A stretch of DNA of 20,330 nucleotides from Opitutaceae bacterium (GCA_031266495.1 JAISAX010000818.1:1-20330); one strand, 5' to 3'. Shown: positions 1 to 8,446, numbered from the stretch's first letter. Translations and numbers: made by a program. Notes: generated from the sequence alone by a model not told the origin.

Positions 1-254
1 TCTCCGGGACGCCGGGCTCAATCGGTAATGTCTGGTTTTTCATATCTCCCATGCCTACCAGAATGCCCGGCTTCCCTCCTCTTCGCTTGCGGCTCCGCCG
101 CTCTGTGTAATTTCATGACCGCCATTCCGCCTTTCCTGAACCTGTCCTCTTTTTGAGATCCGCCCCGTTCCCTATCCGAAATCGTTTCCGAACTTTTTCC
201 TCCGTTGCCAGCCGGGGGATTCCGGTTTTTCTCGTCAACGAGAAGCGCATTCCC
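1..254. other. Leader region upstream of LacI-type regulator; no gene seen
   Basis: No reading frame with convincing protein-like composition covers these bases, and no tRNA-like fold or strong promoter was recognised. The plus-strand frame of the downstream regulator stays open back to about position 153, but the encoded residues there look like read-through of an AT-poorer leader rather than protein. The stretch probably holds the promoter and 5' leader of the regulator. Confidence 0.4.
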
Positions 255-1436
255 ATGCCATCCACCCGTCGCTCCCCTTCCCGTTCCGGCCAACCCTCCG
301 AAACCCGCTCCCGGACACACGCTGCCTCCCTTGCGACTGGTGGAGCAACGGAACCGGCACCGGCGGTTTCGATGAAAGTCATCGCCGCGCAACTCGGGCT
401 GAGCGCGTCCACCGTCTCGCTTGCCCTCGCCAACAAACCCGTGGTGGCCGCCGCCACTCGCGCCCGTGTGCAGGAAGTCGCCGCCCGACTCGGCTATCGC
501 AAAAACCCGCTCGTCGCCGCCCTCATGGAGTCGCGCCGCTGGCGACGCACACCGCCGGCCAGTCCGGTGATCGCTTACCTCACGCTGACCGCCACCGAAG
601 ACGCCTGGCGCTCCAATGTCTCATTCGATTTCTTCACCGGCTGCGCCCGCGAGGCCGCCCGCTTCGGATACAAGGTGGAGCCCTTCTGGGCGCGTGCTCC
701 TCATATGGGTTCCCGGCGGTTGTCCCAAGTGCTGCGAACGCGCGGCATCCAGGGGATTGTCGTGGGACCCGGCCCCGGAGCAGGCACGGACGTGGAGCTG
801 GACTGGGAACACTTTTCCGCCGCCAGCGTTTCCATCGGGCTGAACAACCCGCGGCTCGACAACCTGAGCTGCGACCACTTCTGGTGCATGCGCGAGGCCA
901 TGCTGCGCTGCGCCGCCGCCGGTCACAGCCGTGTGGGACTGGTTGTCGGAGAAGCGGCCGATACCCGGCTGCAGCATCGCTGGTCGGGAGCGTATCATGC
1001 CTATGTTCGCGCCCTCGGATTCGAGGACGATGTGGCCCCCCTGCAGACGACACACACCGACACACACGGTTTTATCTCCTGGCTCGACCGGGTACGCCCG
1101 CAAGCCGTGGTTGGCCAGTTCGGCCCGCCAACCTTGGTCCGCCTGGAGGCGGCGGGGCTTCGTATCCCTCGCGACGTTTCCCTCGTCAGCGTGGTGCTCG
1201 GACGACGCAACGAACGCCTGACCGGCTTGTGCGAGGACCGGGAACTGATCGGGGAGCGCGCCACTCGCCATGTCGTTTCCCTCATCCAGCACAACGAGAC
1301 CGGCATTCCCGACGTCCCGTGTTTCCTTTCCACGCCCGGCATCTGGAATGAAGGCGAGACGCTGAAAACCCTGCAAAAAATCCGTCTCGCCCGCTCCGGA
1401 CAGCCGGCTGCCGTTCCGGCGATTTCAACGATGTGA
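255..1436 (+). CDS. LacI-family transcriptional regulator
   Basis: DNA-binding transcription factor, probably sensing a sugar and repressing or activating carbohydrate genes nearby. From the chosen ATG at 255 (GAGAAG about 10 nt upstream) the product is 393 aa. About 39 Ser/Arg/Pro-rich residues come first, then a typical LacI HTH that begins MKVIAAQLGLSASTVSLALA and continues with the second half VAARLGYRKNPLVAALM. A periplasmic-binding-protein-like effector domain follows, with motifs such as GIQGIVVGPGPG and VSLVSVVLG. Instead of the usual LacI hinge helix the HTH runs into NPLVAALMESRR, a form I associate with verrucomicrobial LacI proteins. An internal ATG at 372 would start directly at the HTH and is a serious alternative start; an upstream ATG at 153 is less likely. 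A PEP-CTERM gene follows after 49 nt on the same strand. Family assignment is secure; the effector is unknown. Confidence 0.88.
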   Translation: MPSTRRSPSRSGQPSETRSRTHAASLATGGATEPAPAVSMKVIAAQLGLSASTVSLALANKPVVAAATRARVQEVAARLGYRKNPLVAALMESRRWRRTPPASPVIAYLTLTATEDAWRSNVSFDFFTGCAREAARFGYKVEPFWARAPHMGSRRLSQVLRTRGIQGIVVGPGPGAGTDVELDWEHFSAASVSIGLNNPRLDNLSCDHFWCMREAMLRCAAAGHSRVGLVVGEAADTRLQHRWSGAYHAYVRALGFEDDVAPLQTTHTDTHGFISWLDRVRPQAVVGQFGPPTLVRLEAAGLRIPRDVSLVSVVLGRRNERLTGLCEDRELIGERATRHVVSLIQHNETGIPDVPCFLSTPGIWNEGETLKTLQKIRLARSGQPAAVPAISTM

Positions 1437-1485
1437 AGTCCACCGCCTTTGCCACCGACGCTCGGACGCCCGAGGCTCGCCGGGT

Positions 1486-2373
1486 ATGAAACTCGAATAC
1501 ACCCTCCCCCGCCGCGCGGTTGCCATCGCCTCCGCGCTTTTTCTCACCTCCACGGCCTTCGCCACCGTTCTCTACCAGGAGAATTTCGACAGCTATAATT
1601 ACGCCGCCCTCAACGGGCAAAACGGCTGGCAGCAAACTTCATCCGTACCCACCGGTCCCATCACCAATACGGACCATATCCGGATCAACAGCGGCAAGGT
1701 ATCGTGGGACTGGACGACCTCCACCGCGACCAACGCGGTCATCGGACGGGACCTGTTTGCCCGCGGCGACAGTGACGGCCCCGCCATCGTCTATACGGGA
1801 TTCACCCTCAATGTCTCGCAGGCACCGGGAACATCGTTCGATTCGACGGATAACCTGAACTCGGCCTTCTTTATCTTTGTCAACGGTATTGCTAACGGCG
1901 GCACCAATCGCGGCCTCGTCGGTATCGCTCCGGGGACAGAAGACAACACCTTCAGACTCTCCTTTGCGGTAGCAGGCAGCAGCGTAAACGAAAGCACTCT
2001 GGTTGGAAGTAATATGAATCCCGGTACAGACTACCGTATCGTTATCGCGATGGACCGCTCGGCGGGCAACAACGGCACATACTACATCTGGATCAATCCG
2101 GGAGAAACGGATTCGTTTGCGACAGCACTGGGCTTCGGCACCAACAGCGGCGCCAACAGTATCACAGGGATCGCCCTTCGTATGCGAAACTCCGCTACGA
2201 TCAACGGCGTATCCAATTCGATCACCGACATGGGTCGGTTCACGCTCGACGATCTGATTGTGGCCACCACCCTGAATGAAGTGCTTGCTCCGGTCCCGGA
2301 ACCCGGTGCCTGGGCTCTGGTCCTTGGTGCCTGCAGCATGATCGCCGTCGGCGCACGTCGTTTTCTGTCGTGA
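1486..2373 (+). CDS. PEP-CTERM sorting domain-containing protein
   Basis: Exported surface or extracellular-matrix protein of 295 aa. The N-terminus (MKLEYTLPRRAVAIASALFLTSTAFA) is a signal peptide with an AFA cleavage site. The mature part begins with YQENFDSYNYAALNGQNGWQ, an opening common in jelly-roll PEP-CTERM proteins, and is rich in Gly, Asn, Ser and Thr. The C-terminus carries the full tripartite sorting signal: the PVPEPGAW motif at about residues 269-276, a hydrophobic segment, and a basic tail ending ARRFLS. In the known system an exosortase cleaves at PEP after export; no exosortase gene lies in this window. GAGG lies about 10 nt before the ATG. A 9-bp-stem hairpin sits 22 nt after the stop. 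Whether the gene shares a transcript with the regulator upstream (49-nt gap) is not known. Its ligand or role is unknown. Confidence 0.88.
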   Translation: MKLEYTLPRRAVAIASALFLTSTAFATVLYQENFDSYNYAALNGQNGWQQTSSVPTGPITNTDHIRINSGKVSWDWTTSTATNAVIGRDLFARGDSDGPAIVYTGFTLNVSQAPGTSFDSTDNLNSAFFIFVNGIANGGTNRGLVGIAPGTEDNTFRLSFAVAGSSVNESTLVGSNMNPGTDYRIVIAMDRSAGNNGTYYIWINPGETDSFATALGFGTNSGANSITGIALRMRNSATINGVSNSITDMGRFTLDDLIVATTLNEVLAPVPEPGAWALVLGACSMIAVGARRFLS

Positions 2374-2395
2374 TTCCCCGTGATCGCAATCGGCA

Positions 2396-2421
2396 GTCTG
2401 CAAAACGCTTCCTTTGCAGAC
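2396..2421 (+). terminator. Hairpin downstream of the PEP-CTERM gene
   Basis: GTCTGCAAA (2396-2404) and TTTGCAGAC (2413-2421) form a perfect 9-bp stem with an 8-nt loop, starting 22 nt after the PEP-CTERM stop codon. There is no clear T-run after it, so it may be a weak terminator or an mRNA 3'-end stabiliser. Confidence 0.45.
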
Positions 2422-2541
2422 CGTCGATCAAGGCCGGTGCGCGTCATTCCCGACGGGCGATCGACTACGCCCGGCAAACGGACCAACCTCATCAACCTCT
2501 CCTCTCTCCAACCGTAAACGGCTCCTCCACCGCGCACCATC

Positions 2542-4470
2542 ATGACCCGCGCCCTCATCCCCGTCATTTCCTGCCTTGTGTTGCTCACGAGCTTCCAGGC
2601 CTCCACCGCTTTCGCCGCCGCAAACGCTACGGGGACTTCTCCCGCAACGGCGGCACGCTGGCCGCGCGTCGCGCCGGTTGATTTTTCCAGGATCACTCCC
2701 GATGACTTTACCGACGACGAACTCGATCTCGTCGCCCCGCTCGCGCATTTCGCCACGGTCGCCAATGCCATTGTCGAAGAGGGGCCCAATCGCGGCTTCA
2801 TTGACATTTCCGTCTGGCGGCGTCCAAAGGACAACAAACCCTGGAACTCCCGCGTCATGGAAAACGTCCTTTCGCTCGCGTGGTTCTACACCGCCGACCG
2901 CAAATGGAATCCCTACCGGGGCGATCCCTCCGTGCGCGCCCGGCTCGAGGCCGCCCTCGATTTTATCGGGCGCATCCAGGCTCCGGACGGCTCTTTTTCC
3001 GAATACAATCCCAAGGGCTATAACCTCGCCGCCGTGGCCTTCATGGCAAAGTTCCTTGGCCGGACGCTCGAGAATCTCGCCGCTCCCGGCGCGCCCGCCA
3101 TTGATGCGGAAGTGCTCGACCGCGCCCACGCCACCCTGCGCAAGGCTTTGATCGTCACGCTCACCCGGGAAAAAAACTACAAAAACGGTTCCTTCTTCAC
3201 CAATCAATACGGCAACGTCTGGCCCGGCGGCCTCTCCTGGATGCGCCTTCATCCCGACGACACGGAAGTGCGCGGCCTCTGGGAAAAACGCCTTCGCCAG
3301 AGCGCGCCTGATTTCCAGAGCCCCGCGGGATTCTTCTATGAAAAAGACGGACCCGATTTCTCGTACACCCTCGGTACCCATGGAACCAATACCCGCGGCG
3401 CCTGGCCCTATATTCGCGACACGCCGCTCGCGCAAGTCTGGATCGACAAGGAAACGGCCTGGTTCGGATGGCTTTCCTGGAACGCCCTGCCCGAGCCCGG
3501 CGAATCGTGGATCGCCCTTAACCGCGCCATCGAATCGCGCATGCAGCGTCCCTTCTTCAATCACGTGCAAACACCCATGGCGGAGTTCATCCCCGCCGCC
3601 CGCGCCTTCTCCCTGACTCGCGAGGAACGCGCCGCTGCCATCGCCGCCACCCGCGCCAGGCTTGCCAGCGACTGGCCCGGCGTCGGCCCCCTCCAGACAC
3701 CGGCCAGTGACTCTTTCTCTCCCTACGTCTTCCTCGACCGGCGCGATCCCGCCTTTTACCCGAGCGACGCCGAACGCGAGGCCGCCCGCGCCCAACTCCC
3801 CTGGCTCGCCCGCGACCGTTTCAACCATGCCCGGCATGATCCGCGCAAGGATGCCGGTTTCCTCTACCTGCGCCGGCCCGCCTGGTATGCCTCGTTCGCC
3901 TTCGGCAATCCGGCTACCCCGCAACAGCGTTACGGCCTCGGCTTTGTCTGGCGTCCCGATACCGGCATCCTGCTTCAGGGCCAGTCCCGCAGGGAAGCGC
4001 TCGCCTGGGGGACCTATGCCGGAAAATCCGCACTCCCTTTCGAGGCAGCCTCCTTCGAGGCCCGGATCACCGTCGCCGGCCATCCCGCCCCCTCCCCGCT
4101 CCCGGCTGCCGCCGATCTTGACCAGGGCGACCTCGTCCTCACGTATCCGTTATCGCCTGCCGGGGAAAAACCTGCCGGGGAAAAGACCGTAGCATTCACC
4201 GATGACGGCATCAATGTGAAGGTTCGCCTGCCCGGCGCCTTCAGCGAATACTTCCCCCTCATCCTGGCCGGGAACGACACGGCCACGGTCGAATCCGGTG
4301 CGGTCATCGTCCGCCGCGCCGGCCGGGAAATGCCTCTCCTCACGATCGCATTTCGCGGGACCAGTCATGCGCCCGTGATTACGGAAAGCGAAGCGCCCCT
4401 GCCCCATCGCCGACTCGTGCTGGTCAAGATTCCGGCCGACGGGCCACTCGACTACACCCTGCGCTTCTGA
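2542..4470 (+). CDS. Large secreted protein, probably carbohydrate-active (family not recognised)
   Basis: 642 aa with a signal peptide (MTRALIPVISCLVLLTSFQASTAFA, residues 1-25). The mature N-terminal two thirds are rich in aromatic residues and predicted helices: an NRGFIDISVWRR block, WFYTADRKWNPYRG, FFTNQYGNVWPGGLSWMRLHP, and DTPLAQVWIDKETAWFGWLSWN. This pattern suits a toroidal alpha/alpha barrel, as in many polysaccharide lyases and glycoside hydrolases. The last third (from about residue 440) reads as beta-rich, including RYGLGFVWRPDTGILLQGQSRR and a closing DGPLDYTLRF, and resembles the beta-sandwich that accompanies such barrels. No named family could be assigned, and no catalytic residues are claimed. 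It follows the PEP-CTERM gene after 168 nt with an intervening hairpin, so it may have its own promoter. No clear Shine-Dalgarno sequence precedes the ATG. Confidence 0.75.
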   Translation: MTRALIPVISCLVLLTSFQASTAFAAANATGTSPATAARWPRVAPVDFSRITPDDFTDDELDLVAPLAHFATVANAIVEEGPNRGFIDISVWRRPKDNKPWNSRVMENVLSLAWFYTADRKWNPYRGDPSVRARLEAALDFIGRIQAPDGSFSEYNPKGYNLAAVAFMAKFLGRTLENLAAPGAPAIDAEVLDRAHATLRKALIVTLTREKNYKNGSFFTNQYGNVWPGGLSWMRLHPDDTEVRGLWEKRLRQSAPDFQSPAGFFYEKDGPDFSYTLGTHGTNTRGAWPYIRDTPLAQVWIDKETAWFGWLSWNALPEPGESWIALNRAIESRMQRPFFNHVQTPMAEFIPAARAFSLTREERAAAIAATRARLASDWPGVGPLQTPASDSFSPYVFLDRRDPAFYPSDAEREAARAQLPWLARDRFNHARHDPRKDAGFLYLRRPAWYASFAFGNPATPQQRYGLGFVWRPDTGILLQGQSRREALAWGTYAGKSALPFEAASFEARITVAGHPAPSPLPAAADLDQGDLVLTYPLSPAGEKPAGEKTVAFTDDGINVKVRLPGAFSEYFPLILAGNDTATVESGAVIVRRAGREMPLLTIAFRGTSHAPVITESEAPLPHRRLVLVKIPADGPLDYTLRF

Positions 4471-4563
4471 CGATTGCAGGACGCGACGAGACCGGCGGGC
4501 GGGTGTAAACCGACAAGGATTTGGCTGCCAGCCCGCATATGTCATCCGTTTTGGATACCCTAA

Positions 4564-4586
4564 GCGGGACCGCTTGCGAAGCCCGC
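4564..4586. repeat. Possible degenerate REP-like palindrome
   Basis: GCGGG...CGCTTGCGAAGCCCGC resembles the core GGGGCGTCGCTTGCGACGCCCGC found at 16754-16776, with substitutions. It also contains AAGCGG-GA-CCGCTT just upstream. It lies in the convergent gap between the plus-strand secreted protein gene and the minus-strand operon. It is read as a decayed member of the same palindrome family; the match is partial and could be chance in GC-rich DNA. Confidence 0.3.
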
Positions 4587-4621
4587 AAACGGGAGGTGCG
4601 CTCCGTCCGGCAAGCACGGGG

Positions 4622-4642
4622 GCCTTCCGTGTTTCGGAAGGC
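4622..4642. terminator. Hairpin between convergent genes
   Basis: GCCTTCCG (4622-4629) and CGGAAGGC (4635-4642) pair perfectly over 8 bp around a TGTTT loop. It lies between a plus-strand stop at 4470 and a minus-strand stop at 4700, the expected place for a bidirectional terminator. There is no flanking T- or A-run, so termination is inferred from position and structure only. Confidence 0.45.
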
Positions 4643-4699
4643 GGTGGCTTGCGCTGTCTGCCCGTGCCACTTCTCCGGTGCCGCGCGGTGCTCGGCTGC

Positions 4700-5155
4700 T
4701 CAGCGCGCGCGGTGCTCGGCGCGAAGCTTTTGCAGGAGGGCTTTCAGGGCGGCGGGAGACTTGCGGAGCAGGTTTTCCCGGGGGGTCATGGCCTTGCCCA
4801 GCAACTCCTGCAACGTGTGGATGCGCCCGATGAGTTCCCCCTCCAGCCGGCCTTTTTCGATGTAGCGTTCAGCGATGGTCATGACGGTCTTCTTGACGGT
4901 TTCGGATTCGAATCCGGCCACTTTGGCTTCGATATCCACGATGTCAAACTCGGGGCGGGCGGCTATGTAGGCGACAAGCTGTTCGAGAGCCATCGTCCCC
5001 AGGCGGGCAAGCAGAGGTTCGTCCCAGACCCACTTGCTGGCTGGATAGTCCCCGCCCAGGCGCTGGGCCTTGAACACGCGCAGCGTCATCACCCCCAGCG
5101 GCGTGCCCGTGATCTTGTCGAAGGGAATGCCGGACGGGCGGCCCGTGTCTCGCAT
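4700..5155 (-). CDS. C-terminal fragment of an Rpn-type PD-(D/E)XK transposase/nuclease (probably 5'-truncated)
   Basis: 151 aa from the ATG at 5155. The C-terminal half contains VKKTVMTIAERYIEKGRLEG followed by ELIGRIHTLQELLG and a closing helical segment. This 'AE..IEEGR.EG' plus LQ-LLG layout is typical of the C-terminal region of Rpn-family recombination-promoting nucleases/putative transposases. The N-terminal PD-(D/E)XK catalytic half, usually about 150-200 aa, is absent: the bases upstream belong to the solute-binding protein gene in another frame. The open frame does continue upstream to 5818, but as shadow sequence. It starts 17 nt after the solute-binding protein stop and may be co-transcribed with it. 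I read it as a relic without nuclease activity; a stand-alone small protein cannot be excluded. Family assignment is by pattern only. Confidence 0.5.
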   Translation of the reverse strand: MRDTGRPSGIPFDKITGTPLGVMTLRVFKAQRLGGDYPASKWVWDEPLLARLGTMALEQLVAYIAARPEFDIVDIEAKVAGFESETVKKTVMTIAERYIEKGRLEGELIGRIHTLQELLGKAMTPRENLLRKSPAALKALLQKLRAEHRAR

Positions 5156-5172
5156 CGCGCCGTTTTCGGTGT

Positions 5173-6810
5173 TTACCGGCTGCGTGCGGCAGGCGTGTCG
5201 TTGTCCGAGCCGGAAGCCGGTCGGGCTTGGCTCAACAGGTATTCCACCTGCCGCACATGGCGGAGTTCGCTCACCCGCGTCCAGTCCGCATCCGGCGCGG
5301 CTGCTCCGGCTCCGGGCTGCGTGAACAGCAAGCCGAGATGGGCGTCGAGTTGTCTCACACTGCGCAGCGTCCGGCTGGCATGGCGCTCCATGTCGGACCG
5401 GAGCGCGGCCGGCATCTCCCGGTCGAGTTTGCGCACAAACGCGTCCGGATCTCCCCGCTCGCCGAGCAGGAGGTGCAAATGGGTGCGAAACACATGGCTG
5501 GCGCGACCACCGCCAAACGACGGCGGGATATCCGGCCGGAATCCCGCCACCTCGCCCTCCAGGATCGCAGCGAGCCCCGCCGCATGCTCCGGTGGCGGCA
5601 CACCGAGAATCGCCGAGGTGCGATACGTATTGTCGGCAAACATCCGTGCGATGCGCTGACTGGTCAGAAAACGCAGGAAATCGAGCGCAATCTCCGGCTG
5701 CGACGAACTGCGCACAATCCCGAACGTGCCCTCGGGCGTACCGCCGGTTTCGGCCTGGGGACCGAGCACAAAACGGCCGTAATCCGGATCGCCTGCGGCA
5801 GGCACGGGCATCGGACAAATCCCGACGTCAAAATCCTCGTTCCGCGCAAAGACGGCATAATCCCAACTGCCGGCAAAAATCATCAGCGAGTTGCCCTGCA
5901 AAAACGTGAAGAGCGCATCATCACGATTGAACTGGCTGAAACCGGGCGGCATGAGACTGCTCGCATCGCGCAGGAGTGCGAGCGACGAACGCATCTCCGG
6001 GGTTTCGTAGCCGAGGCGTCCCTCGAGCATGGCGCGCGCCAGATCGGCCGCCGTGAGGTTAAGCGTCTGCATCGGACTGAGCGCGATGGCGAGTTGCTGG
6101 GTCTGCGACGGCAGCAGACGGCCAAACAGATACTCGGCATACGGACCACAGGCGGCGACGGGCACGAGCCGGCGTCCGGCGCGGGCGTTGTAGTCGGCAA
6201 CCTGCCGGCCGAGCGCGCGGAGAGCCGCATAGTCGGCAGGTGGCGCGTCGGAGCCGGTCACGGCCCGCATCAGCGGCTTGTTATAGAAAAGGCGCGTGGT
6301 CGTGAGCTGCAGCATGACGGACTGCACCTCGCCCGTGGTCGGAACGAGCGCGAGCATGCTGTCGAGGCCGTCGGCAAACGTCTCGCGCCATGGGATGCCC
6401 TCCAGCGAAGTGCCGGCGTTCCAGGGGTTGGCCTCGGCAACGGCATCGGTCAGAGGGAGAAAATACCGGTTGATGAATTCTTCATTGAGGGTGTTTAACC
6501 CCAGGATGTCGGGAGCGGTGCCTCCGACAAGCTGGGTCCGCACCCAGGCGGGCCAGATCCGGATAGGCACGGCAACCTGCTCGACCCTGACATCAGGATG
6601 GAGCGCCTCCCAGGCACGTGCGGCTTCATCAAATGATTCACGCATGCCCTCGTGCAGCAACCAGTGACCGATGCGGATCGTGACACGGCCGGAGTCGGTG
6701 CCGGACGCGAGCGTGCGGGTGCGCGAAAGGACATGCCAGAACGACGCGCCGACTGCGGCGGCAAGCACGAGAACGGGCAACAGGACTCTGAATCTGATCA
6801 TGAATGTCAT
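5173..6810 (-). CDS. Membrane-anchored extracellular solute-binding protein (sugar ABC type)
   Basis: Substrate-capture protein of a family-1-type sugar ABC importer, 545 aa from the ATG at 6810. The N-terminus MTFMIRFRVLLPVLVLAAAV is an uncleaved-looking signal/anchor with no Cys lipobox. The binding-protein fold follows: TIRIGHWLLHEGMRESFDEA (first strand and helix), GGTAPDILGLNTLNEEFINR (typical 'APDI' segment), FTFLQGNSLMIFAGSWDYAV (typical 'G..AM...GSW' segment), and GTFGIVRSSSQPEIALDFLR (C-terminal 'A..FL.FL' segment). The C-terminal 100 residues extend beyond the usual domain. The start codon overlaps the stop of the upstream TPR-like gene as ATGA, indicating translational coupling. 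No permease or ATPase gene is in the window, so the transporter partner must lie elsewhere, or the protein acts as a sensor or capture protein. The track frame upstream of 6810 is shadow sequence of the TPR gene. Confidence 0.85.
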   Translation of the reverse strand: MTFMIRFRVLLPVLVLAAAVGASFWHVLSRTRTLASGTDSGRVTIRIGHWLLHEGMRESFDEAARAWEALHPDVRVEQVAVPIRIWPAWVRTQLVGGTAPDILGLNTLNEEFINRYFLPLTDAVAEANPWNAGTSLEGIPWRETFADGLDSMLALVPTTGEVQSVMLQLTTTRLFYNKPLMRAVTGSDAPPADYAALRALGRQVADYNARAGRRLVPVAACGPYAEYLFGRLLPSQTQQLAIALSPMQTLNLTAADLARAMLEGRLGYETPEMRSSLALLRDASSLMPPGFSQFNRDDALFTFLQGNSLMIFAGSWDYAVFARNEDFDVGICPMPVPAAGDPDYGRFVLGPQAETGGTPEGTFGIVRSSSQPEIALDFLRFLTSQRIARMFADNTYRTSAILGVPPPEHAAGLAAILEGEVAGFRPDIPPSFGGGRASHVFRTHLHLLLGERGDPDAFVRKLDREMPAALRSDMERHASRTLRSVRQLDAHLGLLFTQPGAGAAAPDADWTRVSELRHVRQVEYLLSQARPASGSDNDTPAARSR

Positions 6811-7691
6811 GGAATTTTCGCTACTTCGTGACGGATTGCTTCCGTTTCCAGTTCGGCCAGATACCGCCGCACAGTGCTGGCCCGGACGTCGCGGCGTTTG
6901 CCCTCGAGAAAGGCACGGTAGTGGGTGATGGCCGTGGTCGCGTCGCCCTCTCCGCGAGCCAGGTTGCCGATCATGAGATCCACCTCGGCATTGCGAAACG
7001 GGCTTTCGTAGCCGATGGCGCGTCCGGCCTGCAAATGGACGACGGCCGCGCGGGCATTGCGACGCCCTTCCCATTCGAGGCGGGCCAGAATGAAATGCAA
7101 CTCGCGGGCCGCCTCGGGATGGGAGGCTGCGCCGGGGAGCCGCGCGGCGATGCGGGCGATGGCGCCGGCCGCAGGCAACCGCGGCTCGCTCCAGGCATCA
7201 AGCAGCGAAAGCTGGACGGCGGCTTGCCCGGCCAGCCGATGCCCGGGATGATCGCGCAGGATGGTTTCGTAGGCGGCGCGGGCCATTGCCTCGCGAGGCG
7301 GTTCGAGGTGATCCTGATCGATACGGGCGGCGAGGTAGGCGGCGAGAACAGTTTCGTCAACCGAAGCGCCGGCAAACGTGGCGGAGCGCGTGGCCACGGC
7401 TTCGAGCAGGGAACGCGCCGTCCGGATGTTGTCGGCGGTGCGCGGCTGGCGGACGAGAAGCGTGGCGGCGCGGGCGATAGCGATGCGGGCATCCGCCGGA
7501 AAAGCGGCCTGCAGGCGGGTAAAGTTTTCGGAGGCTTCGTTGTAGTCGAACCCGAGCGCCATCTGCCAGGGCGTGCGGGCCGGGACGGCGACATCAGAGG
7601 CGTGCAGCACCGGGGGATACGGGAAGCAAAGCAGACACAACAGGGCGAGCAGCGGGCGCACGGCAACGGTTGTCGGAAGCAGCGGATTCAA
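6807..7691 (-). CDS. Secreted TPR-like repeat protein
   Basis: 294 aa. The start is a TTG at 7691 that overlaps the TGA stop of the prepilin gene (TTGA). The first in-frame ATG is about 43 codons later and would remove the signal peptide, so TTG is preferred. The N-terminus MNPLLPTTVAVRPLLALLCL followed by CFPYPPVLHA is a signal peptide with likely cleavage after HA. The mature part is almost all helical and Ala-rich, with recurring TPR-like pairs: YNEASENFTRLQAAFPADAR, ARAAYETILRDHPGHRLAGQ, and ATTAITHYRAFLEGKRRDVR. It probably acts as a periplasmic scaffold or adaptor; no enzymatic motif is seen. It sits between the prepilin gene (4-bp overlap) and the solute-binding protein gene (4-bp overlap), which suggests the three proteins are made in fixed proportion and cooperate. 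Confidence 0.72.
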   Translation of the reverse strand: MNPLLPTTVAVRPLLALLCLLCFPYPPVLHASDVAVPARTPWQMALGFDYNEASENFTRLQAAFPADARIAIARAATLLVRQPRTADNIRTARSLLEAVATRSATFAGASVDETVLAAYLAARIDQDHLEPPREAMARAAYETILRDHPGHRLAGQAAVQLSLLDAWSEPRLPAAGAIARIAARLPGAASHPEAARELHFILARLEWEGRRNARAAVVHLQAGRAIGYESPFRNAEVDLMIGNLARGEGDATTAITHYRAFLEGKRRDVRASTVRRYLAELETEAIRHEVAKIP

Positions 7692-8446
7692 TACTCGATG
7701 GCGGCGACATTACGTTCGCGCACGGTTCCTTTTTTGAAAGAACGGACGGAGCCGTCGCAGAATCCGAGGTTGGCGGCGCCGTTGTGACGATAGCGGATAT
7801 TGGCGTTGGAGGAGGTGATTGACGCCCCGTCCGTATCGGGCCCCGGGTCGACGAACTTGTCCGCATTGGCGGCCTCTATGGGCCTTATCGAATTGGGTAG
7901 CGCGGTGTTGCCGGGAATCTCGCCACCACTGCCATCGGCGGCAATCGCGCTCTGGGTGCCGTCGGAGAGCAAGAAAACTTCCGAAAGCCGCTGCACGGCG
8001 CTCACACGCACGATCGGAGTCGATTGGGTCGCGGTGTTCACCCATAATATCCGGTTGGCCGTGTAGCCCCGCCGGTACCTTCCGTCGTTGAACAGCGCCC
8101 GGTTTGGCTGGGACGGGCACGCATAGACCTCGCCCCTTTCCGTGCTCTGCCGACCCGTGAGATACGGGTTGAGCCGTTGAGGCCAAGAGCCGGATCCGTC
8201 GATCTGATGGGGGGGAAATGTTCCCGTCTCGTTCATATAGAGATTCGTGGCAAGACACAGGGCGCGCAGGTTGCCCTTGCACTTTGCGTTACGCGCCGCA
8301 TCCCGGGCGCGGATCGTAACCGGAATGATCATACCGGCGAGAATACCGATAATCGCAATGACCGTAAGCAACTCGACCAGGGTAAACGCGCGGCGGTCGC
8401 CGTCGCGTGAGGGGAAACGTGAATGAACAATAGTTTCTGTATTCAT
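7688..8446 (-). CDS. Prepilin-type protein with N-terminal methylation motif and H-X9-DG domain
   Basis: 252 aa type IV pilin/type II pseudopilin-like protein. The type III signal reads RR-A|FTLVELLTVIAIIGILAGM: processing would follow Ala20, Phe21 would be methylated, and Glu25 is the conserved Glu5 of the mature protein. Alanine replaces the usual glycine at -1, which I have seen as common in Opitutaceae. The C-terminus holds an exact H-X9-DG motif (His221, Asp231-Gly232) in the context RHNGAANLGFCDGSVRSF, defining the DUF1559-like processing-associated group. These proteins are abundant in Planctomycetes and Verrucomicrobia and are often encoded beside sugar-uptake genes; their precise role is not settled. 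There is no Shine-Dalgarno sequence before the ATG at 8446. A TG-repeat and 12-nt poly-G tract lie 15-52 nt upstream. Its stop overlaps the next gene's TTG start. Confidence 0.9.
   Translation of the reverse strand: MNTETIVHSRFPSRDGDRRAFTLVELLTVIAIIGILAGMIIPVTIRARDAARNAKCKGNLRALCLATNLYMNETGTFPPHQIDGSGSWPQRLNPYLTGRQSTERGEVYACPSQPNRALFNDGRYRRGYTANRILWVNTATQSTPIVRVSAVQRLSEVFLLSDGTQSAIAADGSGGEIPGNTALPNSIRPIEAANADKFVDPGPDTDGASITSSNANIRYRHNGAANLGFCDGSVRSFKKGTVRERNVAAIEY

Noticed and set aside
5227..6498. Long plus-strand open frame opposite the solute-binding protein gene (423 aa)
   Set aside because: Its protein is Arg/His-rich with no family pattern, and it lies fully antisense to a gene with clear binding-protein motifs; it is a GC-rich shadow frame.
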